Shown one piece after another: positions 18,295 to 27,246 of a DNA stretch of 64,000 nucleotides. Each line of letters begins with the position of its first letter. Within the stretch, counting starts at the first letter, position 1. Origin of the DNA: Streptomyces canus (GTDB lineage Bacteria; Actinomycetota; Actinomycetes; Streptomycetales; Streptomycetaceae); NCBI RefSeq assembly GCF_030816965.1, contig NZ_JAUSYQ010000002.1, positions 7,244,001 through 7,308,000 of the forward strand, written 5' to 3'. Under the pieces are notes generated by a model, which had not been told where the DNA came from, did not search any database, and saw only the letters and a list, made by a program, of their open reading frames with translations. The position numbers and the translations under genes are program-made.

Positions 18295-19217
18295 GCCTCA
18301 ACACGCAGCTCGTCCGCAGTCTCAAGGCCCCCGCCCGCCCGGTGTGGGAGGAGCCGCCCAGCAAGGCCGGCATCACCGCGAAGAGCGGCTTCCTCGCGCT
18401 GTGCTGCCTGGGAGTGCTCGGCCCGCTGTGGATCGTGATCGTCACCAGCCTGTCCCCGAAACCGGTGATCGACCGGGTCGGCGGCCTGGTCGTGATCCCC
18501 CAGGGCATCACCTTCGTCAACTACACCGAACTGCTCAGCGGCGGCCAGGTCAGCCGGGCCATCATGGTCTCGGTCGGGGTCACGCTCACCGGCACGGTGT
18601 TCTCCATGGCGGTGTCGGTGCTGGCGGCCTACGGTCTGTCGCGGCCGGGGAGTCTGGGACACCGGCTCTTCCTGGTCATCATGATGGCGACGATGTTCTT
18701 CGGCGCCGGGCTCATCCCGACCTACCTGCTCGTGCAGTCGCTGGGACTCACCGACACCTATCTCTCGCTGATCCTGCCGAGCGCGGTCAGCGTCTTCAAC
18801 ATCCTGGTGCTGCGTGCCTTCTTCATGGGCATCTCGCCCGAACTCACCGAGTCCGCGCGCATCGACGGGGCCGGTGACCTGCGCATCCTGCTGACCATCA
18901 TCATGCCGCTGTCACGGGCCGTGCTGGCTGTGATCTCGCTGTTCTACGCGGTCGGGTACTGGAGCGCCTGGTTCAACGCGTCCATCTATCTCAGCGATCA
19001 GGACATGATGCCGTTGCAGAACGTGCTCATCCAGCTGGTCCAGAAGAACACGGCGAACCCCACGGGGTTGCAGCAGGCGGTTCGTACGGGGCAGTTGTCG
19101 GCGCTGGGGTTGCAGATGGCGGTGATGGTGCTCGCGTTGATTCCGGTGGCCGTTGCTTCTCCGTTCGTCCAGCGGCATTTCAAGAAGGGCATGTTGACGG
19201 GCGCGGTGAAGGGGTGA
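18291..19217 (+). CDS. Oligosaccharide ABC importer permease 2 (YtcP-type)
   Basis: 308 residues from a GTG that overlaps the preceding stop (GTGA, 4 bases). It has about six hydrophobic helices and the EAA loop LTESARIDGAGDLRILLTII. The pattern SLSPKPVIDRVGGLVVIPQGITFVNY, cut here only by family convention, is typical of the second LplC/YtcP-like permease. Strict translational coupling with the first permease supports a heterodimer. A 122-bp gap containing an interspersed repeat separates it from the GH74 gene, which may be read through from the same promoter. Confidence 0.87.
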   Translation: MSLNTQLVRSLKAPARPVWEEPPSKAGITAKSGFLALCCLGVLGPLWIVIVTSLSPKPVIDRVGGLVVIPQGITFVNYTELLSGGQVSRAIMVSVGVTLTGTVFSMAVSVLAAYGLSRPGSLGHRLFLVIMMATMFFGAGLIPTYLLVQSLGLTDTYLSLILPSAVSVFNILVLRAFFMGISPELTESARIDGAGDLRILLTIIMPLSRAVLAVISLFYAVGYWSAWFNASIYLSDQDMMPLQNVLIQLVQKNTANPTGLQQAVRTGQLSALGLQMAVMVLALIPVAVASPFVQRHFKKGMLTGAVKG

Positions 19218-19260
19218 CCTGCGCCTGATCAAGGGGGCCTTTTGATCGTCCGGCGGCTGC

Positions 19261-19300
19261 GGGTGTGTTGTGGCTGGGCGCGCAGTTCCCCGCGCCCCTG
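19261..19300 (+). repeat. Streptomyces interspersed repeat (CGCGCAGTTCCCCGCGCCCC type)
   Basis: The stretch contains CGCGCAGTTCCCCGCGCCCC, preceded by TTGTGGCTGG. I recognise this as a short repeat common between genes in many Streptomyces chromosomes. It has no coding capacity and lies between permease 2 and the GH74 gene. The recognition is from memory of such genomes, not a search. Confidence 0.55.
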
Positions 19301-19339
19301 AGTGGGCTTACTTCCCCTTAGTTCAGAGCGAGGTTTGTC

Positions 19340-21580
19340 ATGCTTACGTCCAGGCTTAGCCGGCGTGCTGTTCTGGCCGGGACCGCGGCTGCCGCCGCGC
19401 TCACCACGGTTCCTTCCCTGCAAGGGCGTGCGGAAGCCGCCTCGGTCACCCCCACTTACCGCTGGCGCACCGCCGTCATCGGTGGCACCGGGTTCGTCAC
19501 CGGGGTGCTCTTCCATCCCTCCGTGCGGGGGCTCGCCTACGCCCGTACCGACATCGGCGGGGCCTATCGCTGGGACGACCGGAGTGCGCGCTGGATTCCG
19601 CTCAACGACGATCTCGGCTGGGACGACTGGAACCTCTTCGGGGTCGAGGCGATCGCCGTCGACCCCGCTCACCCGAACCGGGTGTATGTGTCCCTCGGCA
19701 CCTACGCCCAGTCCTGGGCCGGAAACGGGGCGGTCCTGCGGTCCGAGGACCGTGGTGCCACCTGGGCCCGTACCGATCTCACGGTGAAGCTCGGTGGGAA
19801 CGAGGACGGGCGGGGGGCCGGGGAGCGGCTGCTCGTCGATCCTCGGGACAGTGACACGTTGTGGTTGGGGACCAGACATGACGGGCTGCTCAAGTCCACG
19901 GACCGGGGCGCAACCTGGAAGGCCGTGAGCTTCCCGGCCACCCCGAGCCCCACCGGCCAGGGCATCACCCTCCTCGTCGCCGCGGGCCGCAGCGTCTACG
20001 CCGGCTGGGGCGACGCGGACGGCACCGCAGCCAACCTGTACCGCACCGCCGACGGGGCCACCTGGGATGCCGTCCCCGCGCAGCCCTCCGGTGCCGCCGC
20101 CAAGGTGCCGATCCGGGCGGCCTACGACTGCCACACCCGCGAGCTGTACGTCACCTACGCCAACGCGCCCGGCCCCAACGGACAGTCCGACGGCAGTGTG
20201 CACAAGCTGGCCACGGCGAGCGGCAAGTGGACCGACGTCACGCCCGTGAAGCCCGGCGGGACGACGGCTGGGGGCACCTCCCGCTCGAGCGAAGCCGAGA
20301 GTGGGGGAGGCTCCTCCGACACCTTCGGGTACGGCGGAGTCGCCGTCGACGCCCGCCGGCCCGGCACGGTCGTCGTCTCCACCAACAACCGCTGGGCGGC
20401 CGTCGACACCCTGTACCGGAGCACGAACGGCGGCCGCACCTGGATCTCCCTCAAGGAGTCCGCGGTCCTCGACGTGTCCGAGACCCCGTTCCTGACCTTC
20501 GGGGCCGACGCGCCCAAGTTCGGCTGGTGGATCCAGGCCCTCGCCGTCGATCCGTACGACTCGGAGCACATCGTCTACGGCACCGGCGCCACCCTCTACG
20601 GCACCCGGGACCTCAAGCACTGGGCGCCGCAGATCCGCGGCCTGGAGGAGACCTCCGTACGGCAGCTGATCTCGCCCCCGACCGGGGAGGCGCACCTGCT
20701 CAGCGGGCTCGGGGACATCGGTGTGATGTACCACGAGCGGCTCACGGCGTCACCGTCACGGGGCATGGCGAGCAACCCCGTGTTCGGGTCGGCGACGGGA
20801 CTCGCCCAGGCCGCGGCCAAGCCCTCGTACGTCGTCCGCACGGGCTTCGGCGACCACGGCAACGGCGCCTACTCGAACGACGGCGGAAAGACCTGGGCGC
20901 CCTTCGCGACCCAGCCCGCCCTCGCCAAGGACGCGCCGGGGCCGATCGCCACCAACACCGACGGCAGCGTGCTGCTGTGGACCTTCGTGCACTGGGACGG
21001 CACCAAGTACCCCGCCCAGCGCTCCACCGACAACGGAGCGACCTGGTCCGAGGTCGCCGGCTACCCCAAGGGCGCCACCCCGCTGGCCGACCCGGCCGAC
21101 CCCACACGCTTCTACGCGTACGACACCGACACCGGCACCCTGTTCGCCAGCACGGACGGCGGCCTCACCTTCACCGGGCGCGCGAGCGGACTGCCCTCCG
21201 GCGACAGCCAGTTCCAGCTGACCGCGGCCCCGGGACGCTCCGGCGACCTGTGGCTGAGCACCAAGACCAACGGCCTCCACCGGTCCACCGACGGCGGAGC
21301 GACCTTCACCAAGCTCACCAGCTGCTGGGCCTCGCACACCCTCGCCTTCGGCAAGGCGGCCAAGGGCGCCGACTACCCGGCGATCTACCAGGTCGGCGCC
21401 ACGGAGGCGATCACCGGCGTGTACCGCTCCGACGACGGCGCGAAGAGCTGGGTGCGCGTCAACGACGACCAGCACCAGTGGGGCTGGATCGGCGCGACCA
21501 TCGCCGCCGACCCGCGGCTGTACGGCCGCGTCTACGTCGCCACCAACGGCCGGGGCATCCAGTACGGGGAGCCCGTCTGA
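19340..21580 (+). CDS. Secreted GH74 xyloglucanase
   Basis: 746 residues. A twin-arginine signal (SRLSRRAVLAG) and a cleavage region near QGRAEAASVT show Tat export. The mature protein has the GH74 hallmark ARTDIGGAYRWDD with its catalytic Asp, and many BNR/Asp-box blades (SEDRGATW, STDRGATW, STNGGRTW, STDNGATW, STDGGATF) of the double seven-bladed propeller fold. No carbohydrate-binding module follows. GH74 enzymes cut the glucan backbone of xyloglucan. About residues 310-325 derive from an inserted repeat (see 20268). The stop overlaps the GH42 start by one base. Confidence 0.9.
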   Translation: MLTSRLSRRAVLAGTAAAAALTTVPSLQGRAEAASVTPTYRWRTAVIGGTGFVTGVLFHPSVRGLAYARTDIGGAYRWDDRSARWIPLNDDLGWDDWNLFGVEAIAVDPAHPNRVYVSLGTYAQSWAGNGAVLRSEDRGATWARTDLTVKLGGNEDGRGAGERLLVDPRDSDTLWLGTRHDGLLKSTDRGATWKAVSFPATPSPTGQGITLLVAAGRSVYAGWGDADGTAANLYRTADGATWDAVPAQPSGAAAKVPIRAAYDCHTRELYVTYANAPGPNGQSDGSVHKLATASGKWTDVTPVKPGGTTAGGTSRSSEAESGGGSSDTFGYGGVAVDARRPGTVVVSTNNRWAAVDTLYRSTNGGRTWISLKESAVLDVSETPFLTFGADAPKFGWWIQALAVDPYDSEHIVYGTGATLYGTRDLKHWAPQIRGLEETSVRQLISPPTGEAHLLSGLGDIGVMYHERLTASPSRGMASNPVFGSATGLAQAAAKPSYVVRTGFGDHGNGAYSNDGGKTWAPFATQPALAKDAPGPIATNTDGSVLLWTFVHWDGTKYPAQRSTDNGATWSEVAGYPKGATPLADPADPTRFYAYDTDTGTLFASTDGGLTFTGRASGLPSGDSQFQLTAAPGRSGDLWLSTKTNGLHRSTDGGATFTKLTSCWASHTLAFGKAAKGADYPAIYQVGATEAITGVYRSDDGAKSWVRVNDDQHQWGWIGATIAADPRLYGRVYVATNGRGIQYGEPV
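20268..20313 (+). repeat. Palindromic Streptomyces repeat inserted in frame in the GH74 gene
   Basis: The core GCACCTCCCGCTCGAGCG followed by AAGCCGAGAGTGGGGGAGG is a short imperfect palindrome I associate with Streptomyces intergenic regions. Here it keeps the frame open and encodes GGTSRSSEAESGGGS, a flexible loop between propeller blades. Confidence 0.55.
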
Positions 21581-23574
21581 TGGCTGTGGAAAAGAGGCCG
21601 TCGCTGGGCGATGCCACCCGTGGCCGCATCCTCTACGGCGGTGACTACAACCCCGAGCAGTGGCCCGAGGAGACCTGGCCGGAGGACGTCCGGCTGATGA
21701 AGGCCGCCGGCGTCAACTCCGTCACCCTCGGGGTCTTCTCCTGGGCCAGGCTCGAACCGCGGCCGGGGGAGCGGGACTTCGGCTGGCTGGACCGGCTGAT
21801 GGACCTGATGCACGACAACGGCATCGGGGTCGTCCTCGCCACCCCCACCTCCTCGCCACCGCCGTGGATGGGCCACCTGCACCCTGACACCCTGCCCGTC
21901 ACCGAGGACGGCCGCACCGAGTACTGGGGCGGGCGCCAGCACTTCTCGCACTCCAGCGCCACCTACCGCCGCTACGCCGCCGCCATCACCGAGGACCTCG
22001 CCGCCCGCTACGGCGGCCACCCGGCCCTGACGATGTGGCACATCAACAACGAGTACTGCACCTACGACTGGAGCGACGAGGCCGCCGCCCGCTTCCGGAC
22101 CTGGCTCCAGGGTCGCTACGGCTCCCTCGACGCCCTCAACTCCGCCTGGGGAACCGCCTTCTGGAGCCAGGGATACGGCGACTGGGCCGAGGTCCACACG
22201 CCTCGCCACGCCCACTACCTGAAGAACCCCACCCAGGTGCTGGACTTCAAGCGCTTCACCTCCGACATGCTCCTGGAGTGCTACCTCGCCGAGCGGGACA
22301 TCGTCCGCCGGGCCACCCCACGCACCCCGGTGACCAGCAACTTCATGCCGCTGTGGGTGGGCCAGGACGCCTGGCGCTGGGCCGAGGAGGAGGACGTCGT
22401 CTCCGTCGACCTCTATCCCGACCCCCGTGATCCCCTCGGGGCCCAACAGGGCGCTCTGGTCCAGGACATGACCCGCTCGCAGGCCCGTGGGCCGTGGATG
22501 CTCATGGAACAGGCCGCCGGACCGGTCAACTGGCGGGGTGTGAACCACCCCAAGCCCCGTGGACTGAACCGCCTCTGGTCCCTGCAGGCCGTCGCCCGCG
22601 GTGCGGACGCCGTCTGCTACTTCCAGTGGCGCCAGTCCCGGCAGGGCGCGGAGAAGTTCCACTCCGGAATGGTCAGCCACGCGGGGGAGGAAGGACGCAC
22701 CTATCAGGAGGTCAAGCAGCTCGGAGCCGAACTCGCCGCCATATCGGCGCAGGTGACGGGACGTCACACCGCCCACGACATCGCCGTCCTGCACGACTGG
22801 CACGCCTGGTGGGCCGGCGCCCAGGACGGCCGCCTCTCCCGTGAGGTCGACTACCCCGACGTCCTCAAGGCCTGGCACCGCGCGCTCTGGGAAGCCCACC
22901 TCACCACCGACTTCGCCCACCCCGAACACGACCTCACCGCCTACAAGGTGGTCGTCGTCCCCCAGCTCTACGCCCTCACCGACCCGGCGATCGACAACCT
23001 CCTCGCCTACGTCCGCCAGGGCGGCACCCTCGTCGCCGGATTCCTCACCGGCGTCGCCGACGAGGACGACCGGGTGCGCCCCGGCGGCATGGACGCCCGG
23101 CTGCGCGCACTGTTCGGCATCCGCACCCTGCACGAGTGGTGGCCGCTGGACGCGGGGGAGCACGCGGAATGCGACGGCTCATCAGGCGGATTCCGCGGCA
23201 CCCTGTGGTCGGAGGAGATCGACAAGACCGAGGACGCCACCACAGAGGCCTCGTACAAGGGCGGTGAGCTGGACGGGCTGCCCGCCGTGCTGCGCAGGGG
23301 CCGCGCCTGGTACCTGTCGACGCTTCCCGAGCCGGGCGCCCTGCGCGAGCTCCTCGCCGGGATCGCCACGGGCGCGGGTGCGCGACCGGTCCTCGACGGC
23401 CTGCCCGACCAGGTCGAGGCCGTCCGCCGCGGTGACCTGCTCTTCCTGCTCAACCACGGCCGCGAGCCGGTGACGGTCGACGTGCCGGGCACCCACCAGG
23501 ATCTGCTGACGGGGCAGTCCCTCACGGACCGGGTCCCGCTGGGCCGCTACGGAGTGGCGGTGCTCCAGCCATGA
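21580..23574 (+). CDS. GH42 beta-galactosidase
   Basis: 664 residues from the ATG overlapping the GH74 stop (TGATG). Early family signature ILYGGDYNPEQWPEE, acid/base Glu158 in HINNEYC and nucleophile Glu310 in LMEQAAG, both as expected for GH42. The C-terminal part includes the trimerisation (class-I glutamine amidotransferase-like) domain and a small beta domain. There is no signal peptide, so it is cytoplasmic. In a xyloglucan locus it would remove galactose from side chains; some GH42 enzymes act on alpha-L-arabinopyranosides instead, which remains possible. Confidence 0.88.
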   Translation: MAVEKRPSLGDATRGRILYGGDYNPEQWPEETWPEDVRLMKAAGVNSVTLGVFSWARLEPRPGERDFGWLDRLMDLMHDNGIGVVLATPTSSPPPWMGHLHPDTLPVTEDGRTEYWGGRQHFSHSSATYRRYAAAITEDLAARYGGHPALTMWHINNEYCTYDWSDEAAARFRTWLQGRYGSLDALNSAWGTAFWSQGYGDWAEVHTPRHAHYLKNPTQVLDFKRFTSDMLLECYLAERDIVRRATPRTPVTSNFMPLWVGQDAWRWAEEEDVVSVDLYPDPRDPLGAQQGALVQDMTRSQARGPWMLMEQAAGPVNWRGVNHPKPRGLNRLWSLQAVARGADAVCYFQWRQSRQGAEKFHSGMVSHAGEEGRTYQEVKQLGAELAAISAQVTGRHTAHDIAVLHDWHAWWAGAQDGRLSREVDYPDVLKAWHRALWEAHLTTDFAHPEHDLTAYKVVVVPQLYALTDPAIDNLLAYVRQGGTLVAGFLTGVADEDDRVRPGGMDARLRALFGIRTLHEWWPLDAGEHAECDGSSGGFRGTLWSEEIDKTEDATTEASYKGGELDGLPAVLRRGRAWYLSTLPEPGALRELLAGIATGAGARPVLDGLPDQVEAVRRGDLLFLLNHGREPVTVDVPGTHQDLLTGQSLTDRVPLGRYGVAVLQP

Positions 23575-25784
23575 CCGACGGACCCGTCCACGGCACCTGG
23601 GAACCCGAACCGGCCGCGCGCTGGGAGGACGGCTTCCTCAGCGGCAACGGCCACCACGGCGCTCTCGTCTTCGGCGAACCGAACGACGAGCGGGTCGTCG
23701 TCACGCACCACACCCTCGTCCGTCCCAACGGCGCCGAACACGCCCGCCCGCCCCGCCTCGCCGCCGAACTCCCCGCGCTTCAGGACCGGTTGCTCGCCGG
23801 CGAGCTCGACGCCGCCGAGCGCTTCACGGACGGACGCCCGCTGCAGTGGGTGCAGCCCTTCCACCCCGCCTTCCAGATCCGGCTGCGCCGTCCGCGCGCG
23901 GCCGCTGCCGACCACCGTCGCTCCGTCGACTTCACCACCGGCGTCCTGCGCACGGAGTCCCAGGGGTCGCGCAGCGAGCTCTTCGTCTCGCGCGCGGACG
24001 ACGTCATCGTCCAGCAGGTCGAGGCGGCGGACCTGGTCGTCTCGCTGGACCACCGGCTGCCGGGCGCACCCGACACCCTGATGGTCGGCCAGAGCATCGT
24101 CCGCGCCGCTGACGGGGCCCTGCTCACCCTCTGCGTCCGCTACCCCGACAGCGACCGCCGTTACACCGGCATCACCCTGGTCGTCCCCACGGGCGGCCGC
24201 ACCGCGCTCATCCCGCCGGGCGCGCAGGTCACCGGTGCCGAGTCCGTCCTCCTGCTGACCCGCGTCGTACGGCACACCGGCGAACTGGACACGGCACCCC
24301 ACGCGGAGGCCCTGCGCGACCTGGTCCCCGAATCCGAAGCCGAGCCCGAGTCGGGGGCCGACGCGTACGCCCGGCTCCTGGACCGGCACACCCCCCTCCA
24401 CCGCACCGCCTACGAACGCGTCACCCTCGACCTCGCCGCCGACCCCGCCGAACGCGCCCTGCCGGGCTCGGAGTTGCTGGAGCGGCCCGACAGCCCCGCC
24501 CTCCTGGAACGCCTCTTCGCCGCCGGCCGCTACCACCTGCTCTCCTCCAGCGGTCTCTTCCCGCCCCGGCTCACCGGCCTGTGGACCGGCGACTGGGCCA
24601 CGGCCTGGTCGGGAGCGTTCACCAACGACGCCAACGTCAACCTCCAGACAGCGTCGGCCGCGAGCGCGGCCCTTCCCGAAGTCACCGAAGCCCTGGCCTG
24701 TCTGATCCACCGTCAGTTGCCCGACTGGCAGGACAACGCCCGCGAGATCTTCGGCACCCGGGGTGTCGTGGCCCCGCCCCACTCCGACGGCGAGTCCGGG
24801 CTGACGTACCACTTCAACCGCGAGTACCCGCTGCATCTGTGGACCGCGGGCGCCGACTGGCTGCTCAAGCCCCTCGTCGACCACGACGAGACCCGCGGCG
24901 CACAGGACCCGCGCACCGCCCACGCACTCGCCGAAGTCGCCCTGTTCTACGAGGACTTCCTCACCCGCACGGACGCCGACGGACATCTCGTCGTCGTCCC
25001 CTCCTACTCACCCGAGAACCGCCCCGCGAACGCCAGTTGGGGCGCGATCAACGCGGCCATGGATCTCTCGGCCGCCCGGCACGCCCTGCTCACGGCCGCC
25101 GCCTACCATCCCGAGAAGGCACAAGCCTGGCGCACCCTCGCCGACCGGCTCCCTCCCCACCGGGTCAACGCCGACGGCGCCCTCGCCGAATGGGCCCGGC
25201 CCGGTCTCGACGACACCTACGACCACCGCCACCTCAGCCACCTCTACGGCGTCTGGCCACTCGACGAGATCACCCCCTACGACACCCCCGACCTGGCCAG
25301 GGCCGCCCACCGGGCCCTCGAACTCCGCGGCTCCGAGAACGACTCGGCCCACGGCCATCTCCACCACGCCCTCGTCGCGGCCCGGCTGCGCGACGGCGAA
25401 CGGGTCGCGCACGCCCTGGGCCAGGTCCTGGGGGGCGACTTCTTCCACGCCTCGCTGATGAGCGCGCACTACCCGAACCGGAACGTGTACAACGCGGACG
25501 CCGCCCACACCCTGCCCGCCGTCCTCGTCGAGATGCTCGTGCAGTCGACACCGGACCGGCTGGTACTGCTCCCGGCGGTCCCCACCACCTGCCCCCGAGG
25601 TGAACTACGGGGTATCCGCACCAGGTTCGGGGCCGTACTCGACCTCACCTGGAGCCCCACCGAAGCGACCGCGGTGCTGCGCCCCACCCGCACCCACCGC
25701 GTCGAACTCCGGACTTCCTCCGGCACCGAGCCGCTCTACCTCGTCGCCGGAGAAGACCACGTCCTCCGTCTGGAGGCGTGGTAA
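23571..25784 (+). CDS. GH95 alpha-L-fucosidase
   Basis: 737 residues, starting at an ATG that overlaps the GH42 stop (ATGA). The N-terminal beta domain carries GFLSGNGHHGALVFG, a GH95 hallmark. The helical barrel shows NDANVNLQ with Asn355 and Asn357, matching the paired asparagines of the family, and NDSAHGHLHH with Asp591 as the likely general acid. There is no signal peptide, so it is cytoplasmic. GH95 removes alpha-1,2-fucose, as on the terminal galactose of fucosylated xyloglucan. It is the step before GH42 in the inferred pathway and is translationally coupled to it. Confidence 0.88.
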   Translation: MTDGPVHGTWEPEPAARWEDGFLSGNGHHGALVFGEPNDERVVVTHHTLVRPNGAEHARPPRLAAELPALQDRLLAGELDAAERFTDGRPLQWVQPFHPAFQIRLRRPRAAAADHRRSVDFTTGVLRTESQGSRSELFVSRADDVIVQQVEAADLVVSLDHRLPGAPDTLMVGQSIVRAADGALLTLCVRYPDSDRRYTGITLVVPTGGRTALIPPGAQVTGAESVLLLTRVVRHTGELDTAPHAEALRDLVPESEAEPESGADAYARLLDRHTPLHRTAYERVTLDLAADPAERALPGSELLERPDSPALLERLFAAGRYHLLSSSGLFPPRLTGLWTGDWATAWSGAFTNDANVNLQTASAASAALPEVTEALACLIHRQLPDWQDNAREIFGTRGVVAPPHSDGESGLTYHFNREYPLHLWTAGADWLLKPLVDHDETRGAQDPRTAHALAEVALFYEDFLTRTDADGHLVVVPSYSPENRPANASWGAINAAMDLSAARHALLTAAAYHPEKAQAWRTLADRLPPHRVNADGALAEWARPGLDDTYDHRHLSHLYGVWPLDEITPYDTPDLARAAHRALELRGSENDSAHGHLHHALVAARLRDGERVAHALGQVLGGDFFHASLMSAHYPNRNVYNADAAHTLPAVLVEMLVQSTPDRLVLLPAVPTTCPRGELRGIRTRFGAVLDLTWSPTEATAVLRPTRTHRVELRTSSGTEPLYLVAGEDHVLRLEAW

Positions 25785-25821
25785 CCCCCCGCATTTCCCC
25801 CCACCCATGGAAAGGGACACC

Positions 25822-26532
25822 ATGGCAAGCACTCTGCGCAAGATCACCATGGCCGTACTGGCCCCGGCGATGGCCATCGGCGCCACCGTCGGACTCGCCT
25901 CGGCCCCGGCCTCCGCCGCCGTCTGGAGCTCCTGCGACCAGTGGGCCAACACGAGCCTGAACGGTTACACGCTCTACAACAACATCTGGGGCTCCGGCGC
26001 CGGCAGCCAGTGCATCTGGGCCAACTCCGGCACCAACTGGGGCGTCAACGCCAACCACCCCAACACCGGCGGCATCAAGTCCTACCCCAACTCCAAGAAG
26101 GTGATCAACAAGTCGATCACCTCGCTGGGTTCGCTCTCCAGCAGCTACAACGTCTCGGTCCCGTCGTCCGGCGCGTACAACACGTCGTACGACATCTGGG
26201 ACACCGACTACGACTACGAGATCATGCTCTGGGTCAACAAGACCGGAGCCGTCGGGCCGCTCGGCAGCTCGCAGGGCAACGTGACGCTCGGCGGCCACAC
26301 CTGGACCGTCTACAAGGGCACCAACGGCGCGAACCAGGTCTTCTCCTTCGTCCGCACCTCCAACTCCAGCTCCGGCACGGTCAACATCCTCCCGATCCTG
26401 AAGTGGATCAAGGACACCAAGGGCTGGTTCGGCAACGAGACCATCGGCGACGTGCAGTTCGGATTCGAGATCACCAGCTCGTCCGGTGGTCTCAACTTCA
26501 CCGCCAACAACCTGACCGTAAGCAGCAGTTGA
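25822..26532 (+). CDS. Secreted GH12 endo-glucanase/xyloglucanase
   Basis: 236 residues from the ATG at 25822, 5 bases after AAAGGGA; an ATG at 25807 is in frame but lacks a good site. A Sec signal peptide (TMAVLAPAMAIGATVGLA, cleavage near PASAA) leads to a compact beta-jelly-roll. Nucleophile Glu133 in DYEIMLWV and acid/base Glu216 in FGFEITSS fit GH12. No binding module is present. GH12 enzymes cut beta-1,4-glucan and many are xyloglucan-specific, which the context favours. It begins 37 bp after the GH95 gene and is probably in the same transcript. Confidence 0.9.
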   Translation: MASTLRKITMAVLAPAMAIGATVGLASAPASAAVWSSCDQWANTSLNGYTLYNNIWGSGAGSQCIWANSGTNWGVNANHPNTGGIKSYPNSKKVINKSITSLGSLSSSYNVSVPSSGAYNTSYDIWDTDYDYEIMLWVNKTGAVGPLGSSQGNVTLGGHTWTVYKGTNGANQVFSFVRTSNSSSGTVNILPILKWIKDTKGWFGNETIGDVQFGFEITSSSGGLNFTANNLTVSSS

Positions 26533-26567
26533 CCTGATCGTGGGGCAGCGTCGGGCGTGATGGGGGC

Positions 26568-27191
26568 ATGCGTACCACCACCCCCCTCCGACGTGCCCTG
26601 ATCACCGTGACCGCGACCGCGGCCGTCGTTCTCACCGCGACGGGTTCCGCGGTCGCGGTTCCCCTCTCCGGGACGGCCGCGGCACCCCACGCCACCGCCC
26701 GCTCCCTCTCCGCCCTGCACCCCGTCGTCGAACTCGCCGCCGAACGCCTGGCCACCGCCGACCTGGTCGCCGCCGCCAAGTGGGGCACCGACAGCCCCAT
26801 CGACGACCCCGCCCGCGAACAGCAGGTCCTCGACAACGTCGCCGCCCAGGCCCAGCAGCTCGGCGCCGACCCGGACGAGATCCGAGTGATCTTCCGCGAC
26901 CAGATCGAGGCGAACAAGATCGTCCAGCGCGGCCTGTTCCAGCGGTGGAGCGACCACCCCGACGAGGCACCGACGACCAAGCCGGACCTGAGCGTCGTAC
27001 GGCAGGAGATCAACCGAGTGACCGGCGCGCTGGTCGAGGCCCTCGCCACCACCGCCGACGACCGGGGCGCGGCGGCCACCTGCCGTCCCGAGCTCCTGCT
27101 CGCCGCCCTCCAGGTCCGTCACGAGGACCACCTCGACGCCCTGCACACCAGGGCCCTGGCCCGCGCCCTGCGCTCGGTCTGCGGTAGCTGA
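26568..27191 (+). CDS. Exported chorismate mutase (AroQ gamma class)
   Basis: 207 residues with a signal peptide (ITVTATAAVVLTATGSAVA) and an all-helical mature domain. The active-site-bearing run AAERLATADLVAAAKW, then DDPAREQQVL and FRDQIEANKIVQRG, match periplasmic or secreted chorismate mutases such as the mycobacterial exported enzyme. Two cysteines near the C-terminus (in ATCRPE and SVCGS) could form the disulfide known in that family. It would convert chorismate to prephenate outside the cytoplasm, where the purpose is unclear. It starts 35 bp after the GH12 gene, so it may be co-expressed with it. Confidence 0.85.
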   Translation: MRTTTPLRRALITVTATAAVVLTATGSAVAVPLSGTAAAPHATARSLSALHPVVELAAERLATADLVAAAKWGTDSPIDDPAREQQVLDNVAAQAQQLGADPDEIRVIFRDQIEANKIVQRGLFQRWSDHPDEAPTTKPDLSVVRQEINRVTGALVEALATTADDRGAAATCRPELLLAALQVRHEDHLDALHTRALARALRSVCGS

Positions 27192-27201
27192 CCCCACACG
27201 A

Positions 27202-27240
27202 CGAAGCGGCCGGCCCACCCCCGTGGGACCGGCCGCTTCG
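27202..27240. terminator. Strong bidirectional terminator
   Basis: CGAAGCGGCCGG pairs with CCGGCCGCTTCG, and an inner CCCAC/GTGGG stem extends it to 17 bp with one bulged base and a 4-base loop. It lies between the convergent chorismate mutase and GH31 genes and would end transcription from both sides. Confidence 0.85.
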
Positions 27241-27246
27241 GTACGG

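Noticed and set aside
19223..19246. GATCAA/TTGATC hairpin after permease 2 as a terminator
   Set aside because: Only six base pairs with a mismatched interior; too weak to call, and read-through into GH74 is plausible.
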